The position numbers and the translations under genes are program-made. A stretch of DNA of 64,000 nucleotides from Cycloclasticus sp. 46_120_T64. Lineage in GTDB: Bacteria; Pseudomonadota; Gammaproteobacteria; Methylococcales; Cycloclasticaceae. The stretch spans positions 186,001-250,000 of the forward strand of contig MAAM01000004.1 of NCBI GenBank assembly GCA_002162695.1. Direction: 5' to 3'. This document shows, one piece after another, positions 47,669 through 57,536 of this stretch. The notes below the pieces were generated by a model that was not told the DNA's origin, ran no database searches, and saw only the letters and a program-made list of their open reading frames with translations. Every line of letters starts with the position of its first letter. The stretch's first letter is position 1.

Positions 47669-48505
47669 ATGAGATTTTTTACGGTTTTTAATTTAACCCT
47701 GTCGTTATTATTGGGCGCGGTGGTGACGCTGATCTCCCCCGGGAATTTATTTGCGCTGATTAACCTCCCGGGGTTGTTGGTGGTGCTAGGCGGCACCTTA
47801 TGTGCGGTGATGTTAAGCAAGCCGCAGCAGATGGTGCTGCAGTTATTGACTGAATTGCCGAAAATCGCCAAAGGTGCCACGGTTGATTTTCAGGCGCGGA
47901 CGGAATTCCAGCAGTTACTTCGCTGTGCTCAGTTGTATCGGTCGGCACAATTGCGGCAGCTAGAACAAGAAATTAAGTTGGCGCAACAACCGATATTGAG
48001 AAAGGGCGTGCAGCTGGTGTTAGACCGTTGTTCCTTACGCGATGTTGGGCAAATTATGCGTAAGGAGCGGGCGCGTTTATTAACCGCCAATCAGGAAAAA
48101 TCACAAATTTTACGCTTGATGTCGAGTTACGCCCCAGCATTTGGCATGCTGGGAACCCTATTGGGGATGATTCACATGCTATACGCGCTAGGCGACGTTG
48201 GTTTGGAGCAGATAGGGGAAACGATGGGTTTTGCGATGCTGACAACCTTGTATGGCCTAGTACTCGCCAACCTTGTTTGTAAACCCTTGGCGATTAAACT
48301 CGAACGCCGTAGTGCGGAACACGCCGCTCACCTCAATACCTTGATTGAAGGTTTGGCGATGCTGTATGAAAAGGCGCACCCGATGTTAATCCGCGACATG
48401 CTAGAAGCGCACGGTCTTCCCTCCGAGAATGCCCCTGTTAGGCGAAAAGGACTCGCTGGTAAGTTTGCCAAACTGTTGCCACTGGCGGCCTCGCATGTCG
48501 ATTGA
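47669..48505 (+). CDS. motA: Flagellar motor stator protein MotA/PomA type
   Basis: MotA and MotB form the ion-driven stator of the flagellar motor. The 278 residues have four predicted membrane helices (about 5-25, 28-48, 150-170 and 180-205). The cytoplasmic loop contains charged residues such as IMRKERARLL. The third and fourth helices are in YAPAFGMLGTLLGMIHML and GFAMLTTLYGLVLANLVCKP. The second helix NLPGLLVVLGGTLCAVMLS is typical. No other flagellar gene is adjacent. Whether it uses protons or sodium cannot be read safely. The end overlaps motB by 11 bases. Confidence 0.9.
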   Translation: MRFFTVFNLTLSLLLGAVVTLISPGNLFALINLPGLLVVLGGTLCAVMLSKPQQMVLQLLTELPKIAKGATVDFQARTEFQQLLRCAQLYRSAQLRQLEQEIKLAQQPILRKGVQLVLDRCSLRDVGQIMRKERARLLTANQEKSQILRLMSSYAPAFGMLGTLLGMIHMLYALGDVGLEQIGETMGFAMLTTLYGLVLANLVCKPLAIKLERRSAEHAAHLNTLIEGLAMLYEKAHPMLIRDMLEAHGLPSENAPVRRKGLAGKFAKLLPLAASHVD

Positions 48506-49199
48506 GCGGCGTAGAACGGATTTTGTCGCCGCGCAGGAGTCAGAGTCGGCTATCGAAGATCCGAATGAAAGCTGGGCTCTGAGTTATATCGATCTGTTGT
48601 TATTAATGGTGACCTTGTTTGTGTTGTTATTGAGCTTTCAGCGGCAAGAGGCCAAGCAGCTGAAAGCCGAACAGCGGCAACAAACCCAACAATTGCTCTC
48701 CGAGCAGCAGAACCAACAGCAGAATCAACAGCAGAACCGGCCTGAGCCAGCATTGCAGGTACCGAGCCAGCCGGCCTTTTTAGACCAAAGCTATCTCAGT
48801 GACTTAAAAGGCAAGGTCAGTGTGGTTGAAGAAGGTAATGTTATTAAGTTGGCAATGAGTGATAGCATCTTGTTTTTGCCGGCGGATGCGGCCTTGAGTT
48901 TGACCGGTGAGCAGCTGCTAGATGAGATTGCGTTGATGCTGAAACAACGGCCATGGCATATTTTGGTCGAGGGACACACCGATAACCAGGCTATTTCTAC
49001 CCCGCGCTATTTATCGAATTGGGAGCTTTCGTCGGCCAGAGCGACCAGTGTTACACGTTATTTGATTAGCCGAGGGATTAAACCGCAGCGGTTAAGCGCG
49101 ATTGGTTATGCCGATACGCGGCCCCTTGTTAGCAATAAAACTGAGCAGGGCCGAGGCAAGAATAGGCGGGTAGCGCTAGTGTTGCGAGCGATTGAATAA
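48495..49199 (+). CDS. motB: Flagellar motor stator protein MotB type
   Basis: The start is the ATG at 48495 (MSIERRRTDF), overlapping motA by 11 bases; a longer frame to 48429 lies wholly inside motA. The 234 residues have one membrane helix (about 34-52) with the ion-binding Asp in SYIDLLLLMVTLF. A Gln/Asn-rich linker follows (about 65-85). The C-terminal OmpA-like peptidoglycan-binding domain has VEGHTDNQAI and NWELSSARATSVTRYL. The linker is encoded by three 12-base repeats near 48710-48738. Confidence 0.9.
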   Translation: MSIERRRTDFVAAQESESAIEDPNESWALSYIDLLLLMVTLFVLLLSFQRQEAKQLKAEQRQQTQQLLSEQQNQQQNQQQNRPEPALQVPSQPAFLDQSYLSDLKGKVSVVEEGNVIKLAMSDSILFLPADAALSLTGEQLLDEIALMLKQRPWHILVEGHTDNQAISTPRYLSNWELSSARATSVTRYLISRGIKPQRLSAIGYADTRPLVSNKTEQGRGKNRRVALVLRAIE

Positions 49200-49599
49200 C
49201 GTTTAACGAATAGTGGCTTATTCACCTAGGCGGCTTAGCCCAGTAAGGAGACTGTGATCCTGTATTGCTAAGTCACTAAGCGCTGCTGTCAACGGAATAT
49301 ACCTTGCCAGCTGCCGCGTGCTACTCACCATGGCTAATAGGACTCGATAGCTGGGGTTGGTGAGTAAGCTACGAATATGGCTGGACATGCCGTCTGCCCT
49401 CTAAGGTATGAATGACGCGAGGGCCGCCGTTACGTACGAGGCCGTTGATGCGTGTTGGCAAGCGCCTTGCTCATCGGCTGGCATTTTCATAAATAAGCCG
49501 TGAGGCGGTCGGTATCAACGCCGTTGTTACGCACAACGGAGCAACGTCGGCGCTTATTGCAAACGCGCCTCGTAGGGGTAGCGATCAGCCGCTAGTCTT
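49200..49599. other. 400-base non-coding interval with inverted repeats
   Basis: I find no gene on either strand between motB and DUF445. Inverted repeats include TACTCACC / GGTGAGTA (49322-49366), GCAAG / CTTGC (near 49460-49473) and CCGTTG / CAACGG (near 49523-49543). The composition is richer in GC than other gaps. It might hold a convergent transcript end, a repeat element or a decayed gene. No known family is recognised. Confidence 0.5.
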
Positions 49600-50337
49600 T
49601 TATAGCAGGCTAAATGCGAGACCTATCAGGCCACCAAACACCCCACCCCAAACCACTAGCCAGCCTAGGTGAGCTTTGATCATGCGCTGAATGATTTGTT
49701 TGACCATCTCGGGGCTTAGTTCATCTAAGCGTTTAGAGACGATCGCCTCGATATCAGAAACGAGGTCGCCACTGATTTTCTGTGAATTAATGCCTTCGTG
49801 CAGGGCTTCGTTAAAGGCGCTGCTCTCGGTCATTTCGCTGAGGGTTTGCCGAATTTTTTCGCTGAACGGTTCTTTTAATGGCAATAAGGCATCGGTGCCG
49901 CCCACCATGGCTAACATGCTGCCAAAAGATGACTCAGATATGGCGTCTAATAAACCTTGGAATAGCTTGTCATAATCGAGGCGGTCTAATAGTGGCTCGA
50001 CATTAAATAGTTTTTGCGCCGAGTCTTCTTCGCGTTGTAAGAAACGCTCGATATTTTCTTGGGTGAAGAACTGGGTCATGATCAGCTCGCGGATGCCGCG
50101 TTTGAATTCTTCGAAATGAGCAGGAATAACCCCAGAGCCATATAAGAGGGGGACACGTTCAAATAACATATGAATCGCGATCCAGTTGGTAATCGCGCCG
50201 GATAAGGCAAAAACGCCGACGGCTTGGATGTTATCGGCGTATTGCGGGCAATAAAAGCTGAGAACGATGATGCCGATTGCCAGCAGATTGGTGACGAGGC
50301 TCTTATCGATAGTGCATTGTTTGGCTGAGTTGGACAT
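49600..50337 (-). CDS. DUF445 family membrane protein
   Basis: The start is the ATG at 50337 (MSNSAKQC), giving 245 residues; the longer frame overlaps the CopD gene end. There is one membrane pair near the N-terminus (about 12-55, with ALSGAITNWIAIHMLFE, a conserved segment) and one C-terminal helix (GWLVVWGGVFGGLIGLA). The middle is a helical cytoplasmic part. DUF445 proteins such as YjiN and YheB are of unknown function. It follows the CopD gene on the same strand after 16 bases. Confidence 0.87.
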   Translation of the reverse strand: MSNSAKQCTIDKSLVTNLLAIGIIVLSFYCPQYADNIQAVGVFALSGAITNWIAIHMLFERVPLLYGSGVIPAHFEEFKRGIRELIMTQFFTQENIERFLQREEDSAQKLFNVEPLLDRLDYDKLFQGLLDAISESSFGSMLAMVGGTDALLPLKEPFSEKIRQTLSEMTESSAFNEALHEGINSQKISGDLVSDIEAIVSKRLDELSPEMVKQIIQRMIKAHLGWLVVWGGVFGGLIGLAFSLL

Positions 50338-50353
50338 GAATAAACGTTGAGTG

Positions 50354-50818
50354 TTAAGTGAGAAGGTAGCGACCGGCGGTGGCAATAATGATAACGATAA
50401 TGCCTAGGCTGAGATTAATGGCGAGCAATTTTCTTATTTGCGCAAGTGCCTGACCAGCCGTTGACCAGTCTTGTTCGCTGACGGCGCGGCTCAACCGCCG
50501 TTTAGGCGCGAAAAATATATGCATGAAAATAAGCGTCATCAATAACCAAATCGTCAACATGATATGGATGTGTACGCCGACGTGTTGCATGCCACCAAAT
50601 TTGTGTTTGATCAGCCATAAGCCAGTGGCCAGAAGCAAGATGACGGCGGCCCAGACCCAAGGGAAGAACTTAGAAAAAACCTCTGACCATAAAGTCAGCC
50701 GTTGCGGTGGTTCAAACTGGATAGCCGCAATGGGGCGTAAAATACAATAGGCAAAAAACATTCCGCCAACCCAGAGGGTGGCTGAGAGCAGGTGTAGGCT
50801 AATCGCAAGTGGGAGCAT
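50354..50818 (-). CDS. CopD family integral membrane protein
   Basis: The 154-residue protein has four membrane helices and starts SLHLLSATLWVGGMFFA, with the conserved His and Trp of the CopD/YcnJ-type domain. HVGVHIHIMLTIW contains two more conserved His that could bind haem or copper. Stand-alone members are common in gammaproteobacteria and are annotated as CopD family, but copper transport has not been shown for them. It lies between a DUF3530 and a DUF445 gene with gaps of 1 and 16 bases, in one operon. Confidence 0.85.
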   Translation of the reverse strand: MLPLAISLHLLSATLWVGGMFFAYCILRPIAAIQFEPPQRLTLWSEVFSKFFPWVWAAVILLLATGLWLIKHKFGGMQHVGVHIHIMLTIWLLMTLIFMHIFFAPKRRLSRAVSEQDWSTAGQALAQIRKLLAINLSLGIIVIIIATAGRYLLT

Positions 50819-50819
50819 A

Positions 50820-51656
50820 TTATTTCTCGGGTAATTTAAAGGAGTGAATGAGCCAGCCGTGGATCGAATGCACCAGGCTGTCGCCTAGGCCATTAAAGCC
50901 GTGGTCGGCTCCGGAGATTTCGATTTGACGGTTTAATGGATTGTTTTTTATCAGGCTTAGTTTTCTTGTGGTTGCCATGCCAGTCACGCTAACGAGGTCT
51001 TGGCTGCCAAATACATCCAGGGTAGGGATTTTTATTTGAGTTAATAAATCGAGTGACTGCGCCTCGGCGAGCTCGGATGGCAGAGTCGGTAGGCTGATTA
51101 ACACCAGTGCGTCACAGGCGAGCTTTTTTTGTTGAGCGAAGAAGTTGACCGCCACCATGGCACCCAAGCTGTGCGCAATTAATACACAGGGACGATTTTT
51201 GAAGTTCTCCCGCATATAGTCCAGGCTGGCTTGAACTCGAGCCGAACTGGGCTTAATTAGCTCTAGATACTCATTGATACTTGCGCCGGCGGCTAACACC
51301 GGTAATTGAATCGCCGCGGTGACCCAACCTAGCTTAGCCAACTGGCTCCGTAAGGGGTGGATGACTTGCGGTGCATTAGGGTTTGAGCCCATGCCGTGTA
51401 GAATAATCACACTGCCACGAGGTTTATCGGGTTCTTCGTTATTGATTAGACTGATAAACTCGCCGCCTTCGGCTTGTAAGGTGACGATCTCACCGACGAT
51501 GATGCTGTTTTTAATATTCTCCGCCAGACGTTGCTCGCGCGCCATATCGGCGGCGCTTACCAGCGAGCACAGTGTGCTGCAACAGAGCAGGAGTAAGGTC
51601 GCGGGTAAGGATATCAGCTTCAAGGTTATTGTTCGGGTGTTTACGAGAGTGCTCAT
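50820..51656 (-). CDS. DUF3530-type alpha/beta hydrolase, exported
   Basis: The 278-residue protein has a hydrophobic leader (about 12-35, LPATLLLLCCSTLCSLVSAA). The alpha/beta hydrolase features are HGMGSNPNAP (oxyanion side), the nucleophile elbow LIAHSLGAMVAV with Ser after His, the acid in VFGSQDLVSV and His in ISGADHGFNG. This pattern and the size fit DUF3530 proteins. The substrate is not known. It is the first gene of a DUF3530-CopD-DUF445 operon and diverges from the DUF2835 gene. Confidence 0.85.
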   Translation of the reverse strand: MSTLVNTRTITLKLISLPATLLLLCCSTLCSLVSAADMAREQRLAENIKNSIIVGEIVTLQAEGGEFISLINNEEPDKPRGSVIILHGMGSNPNAPQVIHPLRSQLAKLGWVTAAIQLPVLAAGASINEYLELIKPSSARVQASLDYMRENFKNRPCVLIAHSLGAMVAVNFFAQQKKLACDALVLISLPTLPSELAEAQSLDLLTQIKIPTLDVFGSQDLVSVTGMATTRKLSLIKNNPLNRQIEISGADHGFNGLGDSLVHSIHGWLIHSFKLPEK

Positions 51657-51718
51657 GGTGCATCAGTGGCCAAAAAAAATCTAGTGCGAGGCGTGCTTTA
51701 AACGCATAAAATTGGCCG

Positions 51719-51946
51719 ATGAGGACAGAAAAGATCATTTTTAATTTAGCCATTTCAGCCGAGGCGTTTTTGGCGGTGTATCAGGGGCGGGCTAAAAACA
51801 TTTCAACGGTCGCCGTTGATGGACGGCGGTTGGAGTTTTCCGCTGAGAAGGTGAAGCCTTTTTTAACCCATGACGGGGTGTATGGGACCTTTGAAATGGA
51901 GCTGGCCGAGGCGCATAAGTTTGTCGGCATCAGGCGCTTAAGCTAA
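51719..51946 (+). CDS. DUF2835 family small protein
   Basis: The 75-residue protein matches the DUF2835 family in size and pattern: ISAEAFLAVYQGRAKNI near the start, a VDGRRLEFSAEKVKPFLT segment and the ending FVGIRRLS. It is a small soluble beta-rich protein of unknown role. It is on its own, divergent from the DUF3530 gene. The 180 bases that follow hold an inverted repeat (ATTCAGG / CCTGAAT) and no gene. Confidence 0.85.
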   Translation: MRTEKIIFNLAISAEAFLAVYQGRAKNISTVAVDGRRLEFSAEKVKPFLTHDGVYGTFEMELAEAHKFVGIRRLS

Positions 51947-52126
51947 GCGAGCTGAATACCTTGAATGATTTTATCCTGACGAATATTGCTGGATTCTCAG
52001 CAACTTAAGCCACCGCTCACTGAATAAGCAAAGAAAGTACGGGGAATCACCGCCTTAGCGAGGATTCAGGTGAAATAAATCCTGAATTCGGGTAACCTGC
52101 TTTTTTATTCAAGATATAACATAGCC

Positions 52127-52801
52127 ATGAAAACACCGTTAATTGCCCCGTCTATTTTGTCGGCCGATTTTGCCCGTTTGGGTGAAGAAGTGGATAACGT
52201 GCTCGCCGCAGGCGCCGATGTTGTCCATTTTGACGTGATGGACAACCATTATGTGCCTAATTTAACGATAGGGCCGATGGTCTGCGAGGCACTGCGTAAG
52301 CACGGTGTGAGCGCACCCATTGACGTACATTTAATGGTCAAACCGGTGGATCGGATTATTCCTGATTTTGTTAGTGCCGGTGCCAGCATCATTACCTTTC
52401 ATCCTGAAGCCTCTGAGCATATCGATCGTAGCTTGGGATTGATTAAGGAACACGGCTGCCAAGCGGGCTTAGTGTTTAATCCAGCGACGCCGTTAAGCCA
52501 TTTAGATTATGTGATGGATAAGTTGGACGTTATTTTATTGATGTCGGTCAACCCCGGTTTTGGTGGGCAAAGCTTTATTCCGGCGACCTTGGACAAATTA
52601 CGCCAGGTTCGGCAGCGGATTGATGCCAGCGGTTATGATATTCGTCTAGAAGTAGATGGTGGGGTCAATATTAATAATATTGCCGACATTTCTGCGGCGG
52701 GAGCCGATATGTTTGTCGCTGGCTCAGCTATTTTTAATAGCAATGACTACGCGAAAACCATCGCCGAGATGCGTGCGCAAATTGCCCAGGCCCACGCTTG
52801 A
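52127..52801 (+). CDS. rpe: Ribulose-phosphate 3-epimerase
   Basis: Rpe interconverts ribulose 5-phosphate and xylulose 5-phosphate in the pentose phosphate pathway. The 224 residues form a TIM barrel. [17 protein letters not shown] is the conserved start, with [28 protein letters not shown] and [13 protein letters not shown] bearing the metal and catalytic residues. The phosphate site is near EVDGGVN and VAGSAIF. It begins the rpe-gph pair, overlapping gph by 4 bases (TTGA). Confidence 0.97.
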   Translation: MKTPLIAPSILSADFARLGEEVDNVLAAGADVVHFDVMDNHYVPNLTIGPMVCEALRKHGVSAPIDVHLMVKPVDRIIPDFVSAGASIITFHPEASEHIDRSLGLIKEHGCQAGLVFNPATPLSHLDYVMDKLDVILLMSVNPGFGGQSFIPATLDKLRQVRQRIDASGYDIRLEVDGGVNINNIADISAAGADMFVAGSAIFNSNDYAKTIAEMRAQIAQAHA

Positions 52802-53490
52802 AGCAATTACGCAAAAATTGCCAGCTGAAGCTGATGGCGTTTGATTTAGACGGCACCTTGCTCGACAGTGTGCCTGATTTGACAACGGCGGTGCAGCTGA
52901 CTTTGGCGGAATTGGGTTTGTCCAGTCCTTCACAGGCGCAGGTTCGTTTGTGGATTGGTAATGGCGCGAGGAAGTTGGTGCAGCGAGCCTTAGCGGCGGG
53001 TGTTAATGGCGAGGTTGCCGACGAGCTCTTTGCCAAGGCCTATCCGCTGTTTTTAAAGTATTATGCGGATAATTTAAATACCCACAGCGCGCTGTATGAT
53101 AACGTTAAAGAAACATTATTAGCGTTGCAAGTGGCGGGTATTGAGCTGGCTTGTATTACCAATAAGCCAACCGAGTTCACCCTGCCATTATTGCAGGAGT
53201 TGGGCTTAGATAGCTTGTTTAGTAAGGTGGTTTGCGGCGATACCTTCGAGCAACGAAAGCCTCACCCGATGCCGTTGCAACGGGTGGCCGAGTTTTTTCA
53301 ACTGCCGGTAGAGCAGGCCATTATGGTCGGTGATTCGGTGAATGATATTGCGGCGGCCCAAGCGGCGGGGTTTTACTCCATTTGTGTCGATTACGGTTAT
53401 CATGGTGATGACGACGTGCATCAACTCGGTGCCGATGTGGTGATCAGTCAATTTTCAGAGATTAAGCAATTGCTGCCAGACGCAGCGTAA
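52798..53490 (+). CDS. gph: Phosphoglycolate phosphatase
   Basis: Gph removes phosphate from 2-phosphoglycolate, formed in DNA repair. It is a HAD-superfamily enzyme of 230 residues. The nucleophile motif is [14 protein letters not shown] (about 15-28), motif II is CITNKP, the conserved Lys is in [10 protein letters not shown] and motif IV is [16 protein letters not shown]. The start TTG 52798 overlaps the rpe stop; an ATG at 52834 is an alternative but would remove the N-terminal strand. The order rpe-gph-trpE is conserved in Pseudomonas. The GlcF-like protein at 62-63 kb may handle the glycolate formed. Confidence 0.95.
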   Translation: MKQLRKNCQLKLMAFDLDGTLLDSVPDLTTAVQLTLAELGLSSPSQAQVRLWIGNGARKLVQRALAAGVNGEVADELFAKAYPLFLKYYADNLNTHSALYDNVKETLLALQVAGIELACITNKPTEFTLPLLQELGLDSLFSKVVCGDTFEQRKPHPMPLQRVAEFFQLPVEQAIMVGDSVNDIAAAQAAGFYSICVDYGYHGDDDVHQLGADVVISQFSEIKQLLPDAA

Positions 53491-53506
53491 GGGATACGGT
53501 TTAAAC

Positions 53507-53560
53507 ATGGGCGTTTTAAAAATGATTTTAATGAAACAGCGATGGCGGTTCGGCTGGTAA
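53507..53560 (+). CDS. Candidate trp leader peptide (trpL-like)
   Basis: A short frame of 17 codons between gph and trpE encodes MGVLKMILMKQRWRFGW followed by TAA. Two of the last five residues are Trp, which is rare by chance. A weak AAGGGA ribosome site lies 12 bases upstream. Such peptides let the ribosome sense tryptophan supply. I find no terminator hairpin with a T run between its stop and the trpE ATG 51 bases later, so classic attenuation is not supported by what I see. Confidence 0.5.
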   Translation: MGVLKMILMKQRWRFGW

Positions 53561-53610
53561 ATTTTATAGCTGCAAGACAACCATTGATGAAGTAATTAAG
53601 AGACAGTGTA

Positions 53611-55113
53611 ATGACACCCGAGAAATTTAAACAATATAGCGATCAGGGCTATAACAGAATTCCCCTGATGAAAACCATTCTTGCCGATTTAGAAACGCCG
53701 CTGAGCGCGTATATGAAATTGGCTAATAGCGCGTATAGCTACCTATTTGAATCCGTCGAAGGCGGTGAAAACTGGGGTCGCTATTCGATTATTGGTTTGC
53801 CGTGTAAAGACGTTATCAAGGTGAGCGGTACGCGTATTACTGTGGAATCGGCTGGGCAAACAATACAAAGCCTTAACAGCGATAAGCCATTAGATTGGGT
53901 GCGTGATTATGCCGCACAATTTAATACCCCAGAAGTGGAAGGTTTACCGCGTTTTAGTGGGGGCTTGGTCGGCTATTTTGGTTACGAAACGATTCATTAT
54001 ATTGAGCCGAAGGTGGCGGCTGCGGGCGCGCAGGCGACAAAGCCTGATCAGATTGGTTCCCCAGATATTTTATTGATGGTCTCGGAAGAAGTACTGGTAT
54101 TTGATAATGTCAGTAATCAGTTGATGATCGTGACGCACGTGAACCCAAAACAAGATAATGCCTACCAACAAGGCATTGCGCGTTTGCAGGATATTGTGCA
54201 GACGTTGGAAAACAGCCAGTTAAATAACTCTTATACTAAAACGAGTTCGAAAACCGTCGATGAGGCTGATTTTGTGTCCGGTTTTACTCAGGAGGGTTTT
54301 CAGCAGGCGGTCAGAAAAGTTAAAGACTATATCGTCGAAGGCGATGTCATGCAGGTGGTGTTATCTCAACGGATGAGCATACCGTATGCTGAGCCAGCGA
54401 TTGACTTATACCGTGCTTTGCGTTGTATCAACCCATCGCCTTATATGTATCATTTGAATTTGGGTGATACTCATGTGGTGGGCTCTTCCCCAGAAATTTT
54501 GACCCGTTTAGACGATGAAGAAGTGACGGTTCGGCCCATTGCCGGTACGCGGCCACGAGGCGCGACCCGTGAGCAAGACGAAGCCCTCGAAAAAGAACTA
54601 TTGGCCGACCCGAAAGAATGCGCTGAACACTTGATGTTGATTGACTTAGGGCGTAATGATGCTGGGCGTGTGTCACAAACGGGTAGCGTCGAGCTGACCG
54701 ATAAAATGGTGATTGAGCGCTATTCACACGTGATGCATATTGTGTCTAATGTAACGGGTAAGTTATTGCCGGAATTAGATGCCATTGATGTGTTGGCGGC
54801 AACCTTTCCTGCTGGCACGGTGAGTGGCGCACCAAAAATACGCGCGATGCAAATTATTGATGAATTAGAGCCGGTGAAACGCGGAATCTATTCGGGTGCG
54901 GTGGGTTATTTGTCATGGTCTGGAAATTTAGATACCGCGATTGCGATTCGCACTGCGGTGATTAAAGACGGGCAGTTACATATTCAAGCGGGGGCTGGTA
55001 TCGTTCACGACTCGGTGCCTGAGAATGAATGGGCAGAAACGATGAATAAAGGTCGGGCAATATTTAAAGCGGTGGCGATGGTGCAGCGTGGATTAACAGA
55101 AGGTGAAGACTAG
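53611..55113 (+). CDS. trpE: Anthranilate synthase component I
   Basis: TrpE converts chorismate and ammonia to anthranilate, the first step of tryptophan synthesis; TrpG supplies the ammonia. The 500 residues are full length. Near the N-terminus lies [19 protein letters not shown], part of the tryptophan feedback site. The chorismate-binding core shows [51 protein letters not shown] and [19 protein letters not shown]. Its stop overlaps the trpG start by one base. In P. aeruginosa trpE and trpG are separated by the pyocin cluster; here they touch. Confidence 0.97.
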   Translation: MTPEKFKQYSDQGYNRIPLMKTILADLETPLSAYMKLANSAYSYLFESVEGGENWGRYSIIGLPCKDVIKVSGTRITVESAGQTIQSLNSDKPLDWVRDYAAQFNTPEVEGLPRFSGGLVGYFGYETIHYIEPKVAAAGAQATKPDQIGSPDILLMVSEEVLVFDNVSNQLMIVTHVNPKQDNAYQQGIARLQDIVQTLENSQLNNSYTKTSSKTVDEADFVSGFTQEGFQQAVRKVKDYIVEGDVMQVVLSQRMSIPYAEPAIDLYRALRCINPSPYMYHLNLGDTHVVGSSPEILTRLDDEEVTVRPIAGTRPRGATREQDEALEKELLADPKECAEHLMLIDLGRNDAGRVSQTGSVELTDKMVIERYSHVMHIVSNVTGKLLPELDAIDVLAATFPAGTVSGAPKIRAMQIIDELEPVKRGIYSGAVGYLSWSGNLDTAIAIRTAVIKDGQLHIQAGAGIVHDSVPENEWAETMNKGRAIFKAVAMVQRGLTEGED

Positions 55114-55706
55114 TGGCTGCTTGTAAATTGGTAATGATCGATAACTATGACTCGTTCACCTATAACCTAGTGCAGTACTTTGCCGAGCTAGGAGCCGATG
55201 TGCATGTGGTGCGTAATGATCAGTTGAGCGTTCAGCAAGTGATCGATATGCAGCCGGATAAGCTGGTTATTTCCCCAGGGCCGTGTACCCCAACCGAGGC
55301 AGGTATTTCGCTGGAGTTGATTAAAACACTGGCGGGTAAGCTGCCTATTTTAGGGGTGTGTTTGGGGCATCAAAGTATCGGAGAAGTGTTCGGTGGCAAG
55401 GTGGTGCACGCTAAGCAAATTATGCACGGCAAAACATCCCCGATGTACCACAACGATTTGGGCGTGTTTAAGGGCTTGAGTAAGCCTTTTAAAGCCACTC
55501 GATATCATTCGCTGGTGGTGGAAAAAGACTCCCTACCCGATTGCTTAGAGATTACCGCTTGGACAGAAACCGTCGAGGGTGAGTTGGACGAAATTATGGG
55601 GCTACGCCACCGTGAGCTGGACGTCGAAGGCGTGCAGTTTCACCCCGAATCTATCTTGAGTGAGCATGGTCATGATTTGCTCAGAAACTTTTTAAATAGG
55701 GCTTAA
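55113..55706 (+). CDS. trpG: Anthranilate synthase component II (glutamine amidotransferase)
   Basis: TrpG releases ammonia from glutamine for TrpE; many such subunits also serve p-aminobenzoate synthase. The 197 residues are a class I amidotransferase domain. [15 protein letters not shown] is at the N-terminus, SPGPCTP forms the oxyanion region, the nucleophile is in [12 protein letters not shown], and the His-Glu pair is in [10 protein letters not shown]. The start GTG 55113 overlaps the trpE stop (TAGTG). trpD follows after 2 bases. Confidence 0.96.
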   Translation: MAACKLVMIDNYDSFTYNLVQYFAELGADVHVVRNDQLSVQQVIDMQPDKLVISPGPCTPTEAGISLELIKTLAGKLPILGVCLGHQSIGEVFGGKVVHAKQIMHGKTSPMYHNDLGVFKGLSKPFKATRYHSLVVEKDSLPDCLEITAWTETVEGELDEIMGLRHRELDVEGVQFHPESILSEHGHDLLRNFLNRA

Positions 55707-55708
55707 TA

Positions 55709-56737
55709 ATGGATATTCAACAGGCGCTTGCGGCAGCCATTAACGGTCAGCATTTATCGACCGCTGAGATGACGGCGGTGATGCGGCAGATTATGCAAGG
55801 ACAGGCGACGCCTGCGCAGATTGGTGGTTTTTTAGTCGCGCTACGGATGAAAGGCGAGAGCTTGGATGAAATTGAAGGTGCGGTGATTGTGATGCGTGAG
55901 CTGGCTACCCCGGTGGAGGTACAGGCAGCGTTTTTGGTCGATACCTGCGGCACTGGCGGCGATGGTTCAAACCTATTTAATGTCTCTACCGCCTGTGCGT
56001 TTATCGTGGCGGCGGCGGGTGGCTCGGTTGCCAAACACGGTAACCGTTCGATTTCTAGCTCCACCGGCAGCGCCGATGTATTGGAGGCGGCGGGGATTAA
56101 TTTAAACCTCAGTCCCGAGCAGGTAGCCGCCTGTATTCAGGATGTAGGTATTGGCTTTATGTTTGCGCCCGCACACCATAGTGCGATGAAACACGCGATT
56201 GGCCCGCGCAAAGAGTTAGCGCAGCGGACTATTTTTAATATGTTGGGGCCAATGACTAATCCGGCAGGGGTGAAGTCACAAGTTGTAGGCGTGTTTGATA
56301 AGGCGTTGTGTCGGCCGATTGCCGAGGTGCTGCAGCGCTTGGGGAGTGAGCGGGTGCTAGTCGTGCACGCGGAGGATGGCTTAGACGAAATTAGTTTGGC
56401 GGAGCCGACCCATGTTGCCGAACTGAAAAATTCGCAGATTACCGAATACAGTCTTTGCCCTGAGGAATTTGGCATTGCTCGGCAAAGTTTGGACGGCTTG
56501 GTGGTGGATAGCGCGGAACAATCGCTGACCTTGATTAAGGCGGCATTAGGTGCGGGTGTAAGCTTGGAGGCTAAAAAAGCGGCCGATATGTTGGCGTTAA
56601 ATGCCGGTGCGGCCTTATACGTCAGTGGCGTTTCCGCAAGTATTAAGGCGGGTGTACTATTGGCTCAAGAGGTTATTCATTCCGGCGCGGCCTTGCAAAA
56701 AATAAATGATTTAACAGAAAAAACCCAGAGTTTCTAA
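55709..56737 (+). CDS. trpD: Anthranilate phosphoribosyltransferase
   Basis: TrpD transfers phosphoribose from PRPP to anthranilate. The 342 residues match the family. The PRPP loop is [17 protein letters not shown] (about 79-95), followed by [20 protein letters not shown] and the anthranilate site around [12 protein letters not shown] and [14 protein letters not shown]. The N-terminal helical domain with [13 protein letters not shown] is normal. It is separated from trpG by 2 bases and from trpC by 1 base. Confidence 0.97.
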   Translation: MDIQQALAAAINGQHLSTAEMTAVMRQIMQGQATPAQIGGFLVALRMKGESLDEIEGAVIVMRELATPVEVQAAFLVDTCGTGGDGSNLFNVSTACAFIVAAAGGSVAKHGNRSISSSTGSADVLEAAGINLNLSPEQVAACIQDVGIGFMFAPAHHSAMKHAIGPRKELAQRTIFNMLGPMTNPAGVKSQVVGVFDKALCRPIAEVLQRLGSERVLVVHAEDGLDEISLAEPTHVAELKNSQITEYSLCPEEFGIARQSLDGLVVDSAEQSLTLIKAALGAGVSLEAKKAADMLALNAGAALYVSGVSASIKAGVLLAQEVIHSGAALQKINDLTEKTQSF

Positions 56738-56738
56738 T

Positions 56739-57536
56739 ATGAGTAATACCCCCGACGTTTTAAAAAAGATCTTAGCCCGTAAGCAGCAAGAAATTGCCGA
56801 GCGTTCAGCGACGGTATCCATTGATGACTTAAAGCAGCAAATTACGACGGCATCGCCGGTACGTGGCTTTGTGAAAGCGATTGAACTAAAACTGGCGAAG
56901 GGTGAGACGGCGGTGATCGCCGAGGTTAAAAAAGCCTCGCCGAGCAAGGGTTTGTTGCGTGAGCACTTTATCCCCGCGGAGATTGCGCAAAGCTACCAAG
57001 TGGGTGGGGCGGCGTGTTTATCGGTATTGACCGATAAGGATTTCTTTCAAGGCTCTGAGTTGTATTTACAGCAGGCCCGAGCGGCCTGTGATTTACCGGT
57101 TATTCGAAAAGACTTTATTGTCGACGTGTATCAGGTGTATGAAGCGCGGGTGATTGGGGCGGATTGTATTTTATTGATCGTGGCCGCCTTGGATGATCAG
57201 CGTTTAGCGGAGTTGTACCAACTGGCGATTGATTTGGGGATGGATGTGTTGGTTGAGGTGCACGATGCGGCTGAGCTAGCGCGGGCGTTACGTTTAAACT
57301 TGTCGTTGGTAGGGATTAATAATCGGAACCTGCATACCTTCGAGACCTCCTTACAAAATACTCTACAGCTGTTAGATAAAATTCCTGCCGGGGTGGTGGT
57401 GGTGAGTGAAAGTGGCTTGCATAAAAGCGAGGATATAAAAATGCTTAAAGAGCATCAGGTGAATACGTTTTTAATTGGTGAGGCCTTTATGCGCTGTGAA
57501 GACCCAGGTCAGGCGTTGAAAGAGTTAATCGCTTAG
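56739..57536 (+). CDS. trpC: Indole-3-glycerol phosphate synthase
   Basis: TrpC closes the indole ring of the tryptophan precursor. The 265 residues form a single TIM barrel without a fused TrpF domain, unlike in E. coli. Visible motifs are [17 protein letters not shown] (about 60-76), [43 protein letters not shown] and VSESGL. The stop overlaps that of the convergent crp-like gene by 4 bases, leaving no room for a terminator. trpF, trpB and trpA are not in the window. Confidence 0.97.
   Translation: MSNTPDVLKKILARKQQEIAERSATVSIDDLKQQITTASPVRGFVKAIELKLAKGETAVIAEVKKASPSKGLLREHFIPAEIAQSYQVGGAACLSVLTDKDFFQGSELYLQQARAACDLPVIRKDFIVDVYQVYEARVIGADCILLIVAALDDQRLAELYQLAIDLGMDVLVEVHDAAELARALRLNLSLVGINNRNLHTFETSLQNTLQLLDKIPAGVVVVSESGLHKSEDIKMLKEHQVNTFLIGEAFMRCEDPGQALKELIA

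Noticed and set aside
48710-48738. Short tandem repeats as a CRISPR-like array
   Set aside because: They are in-frame 12-base repeats coding the Gln/Asn linker of MotB, without spacers.
53611-55706. Possible insertion site between trpE and trpG, as in P. aeruginosa where the pyocin cluster lies
   Set aside because: The two genes overlap by one base here; nothing is inserted.
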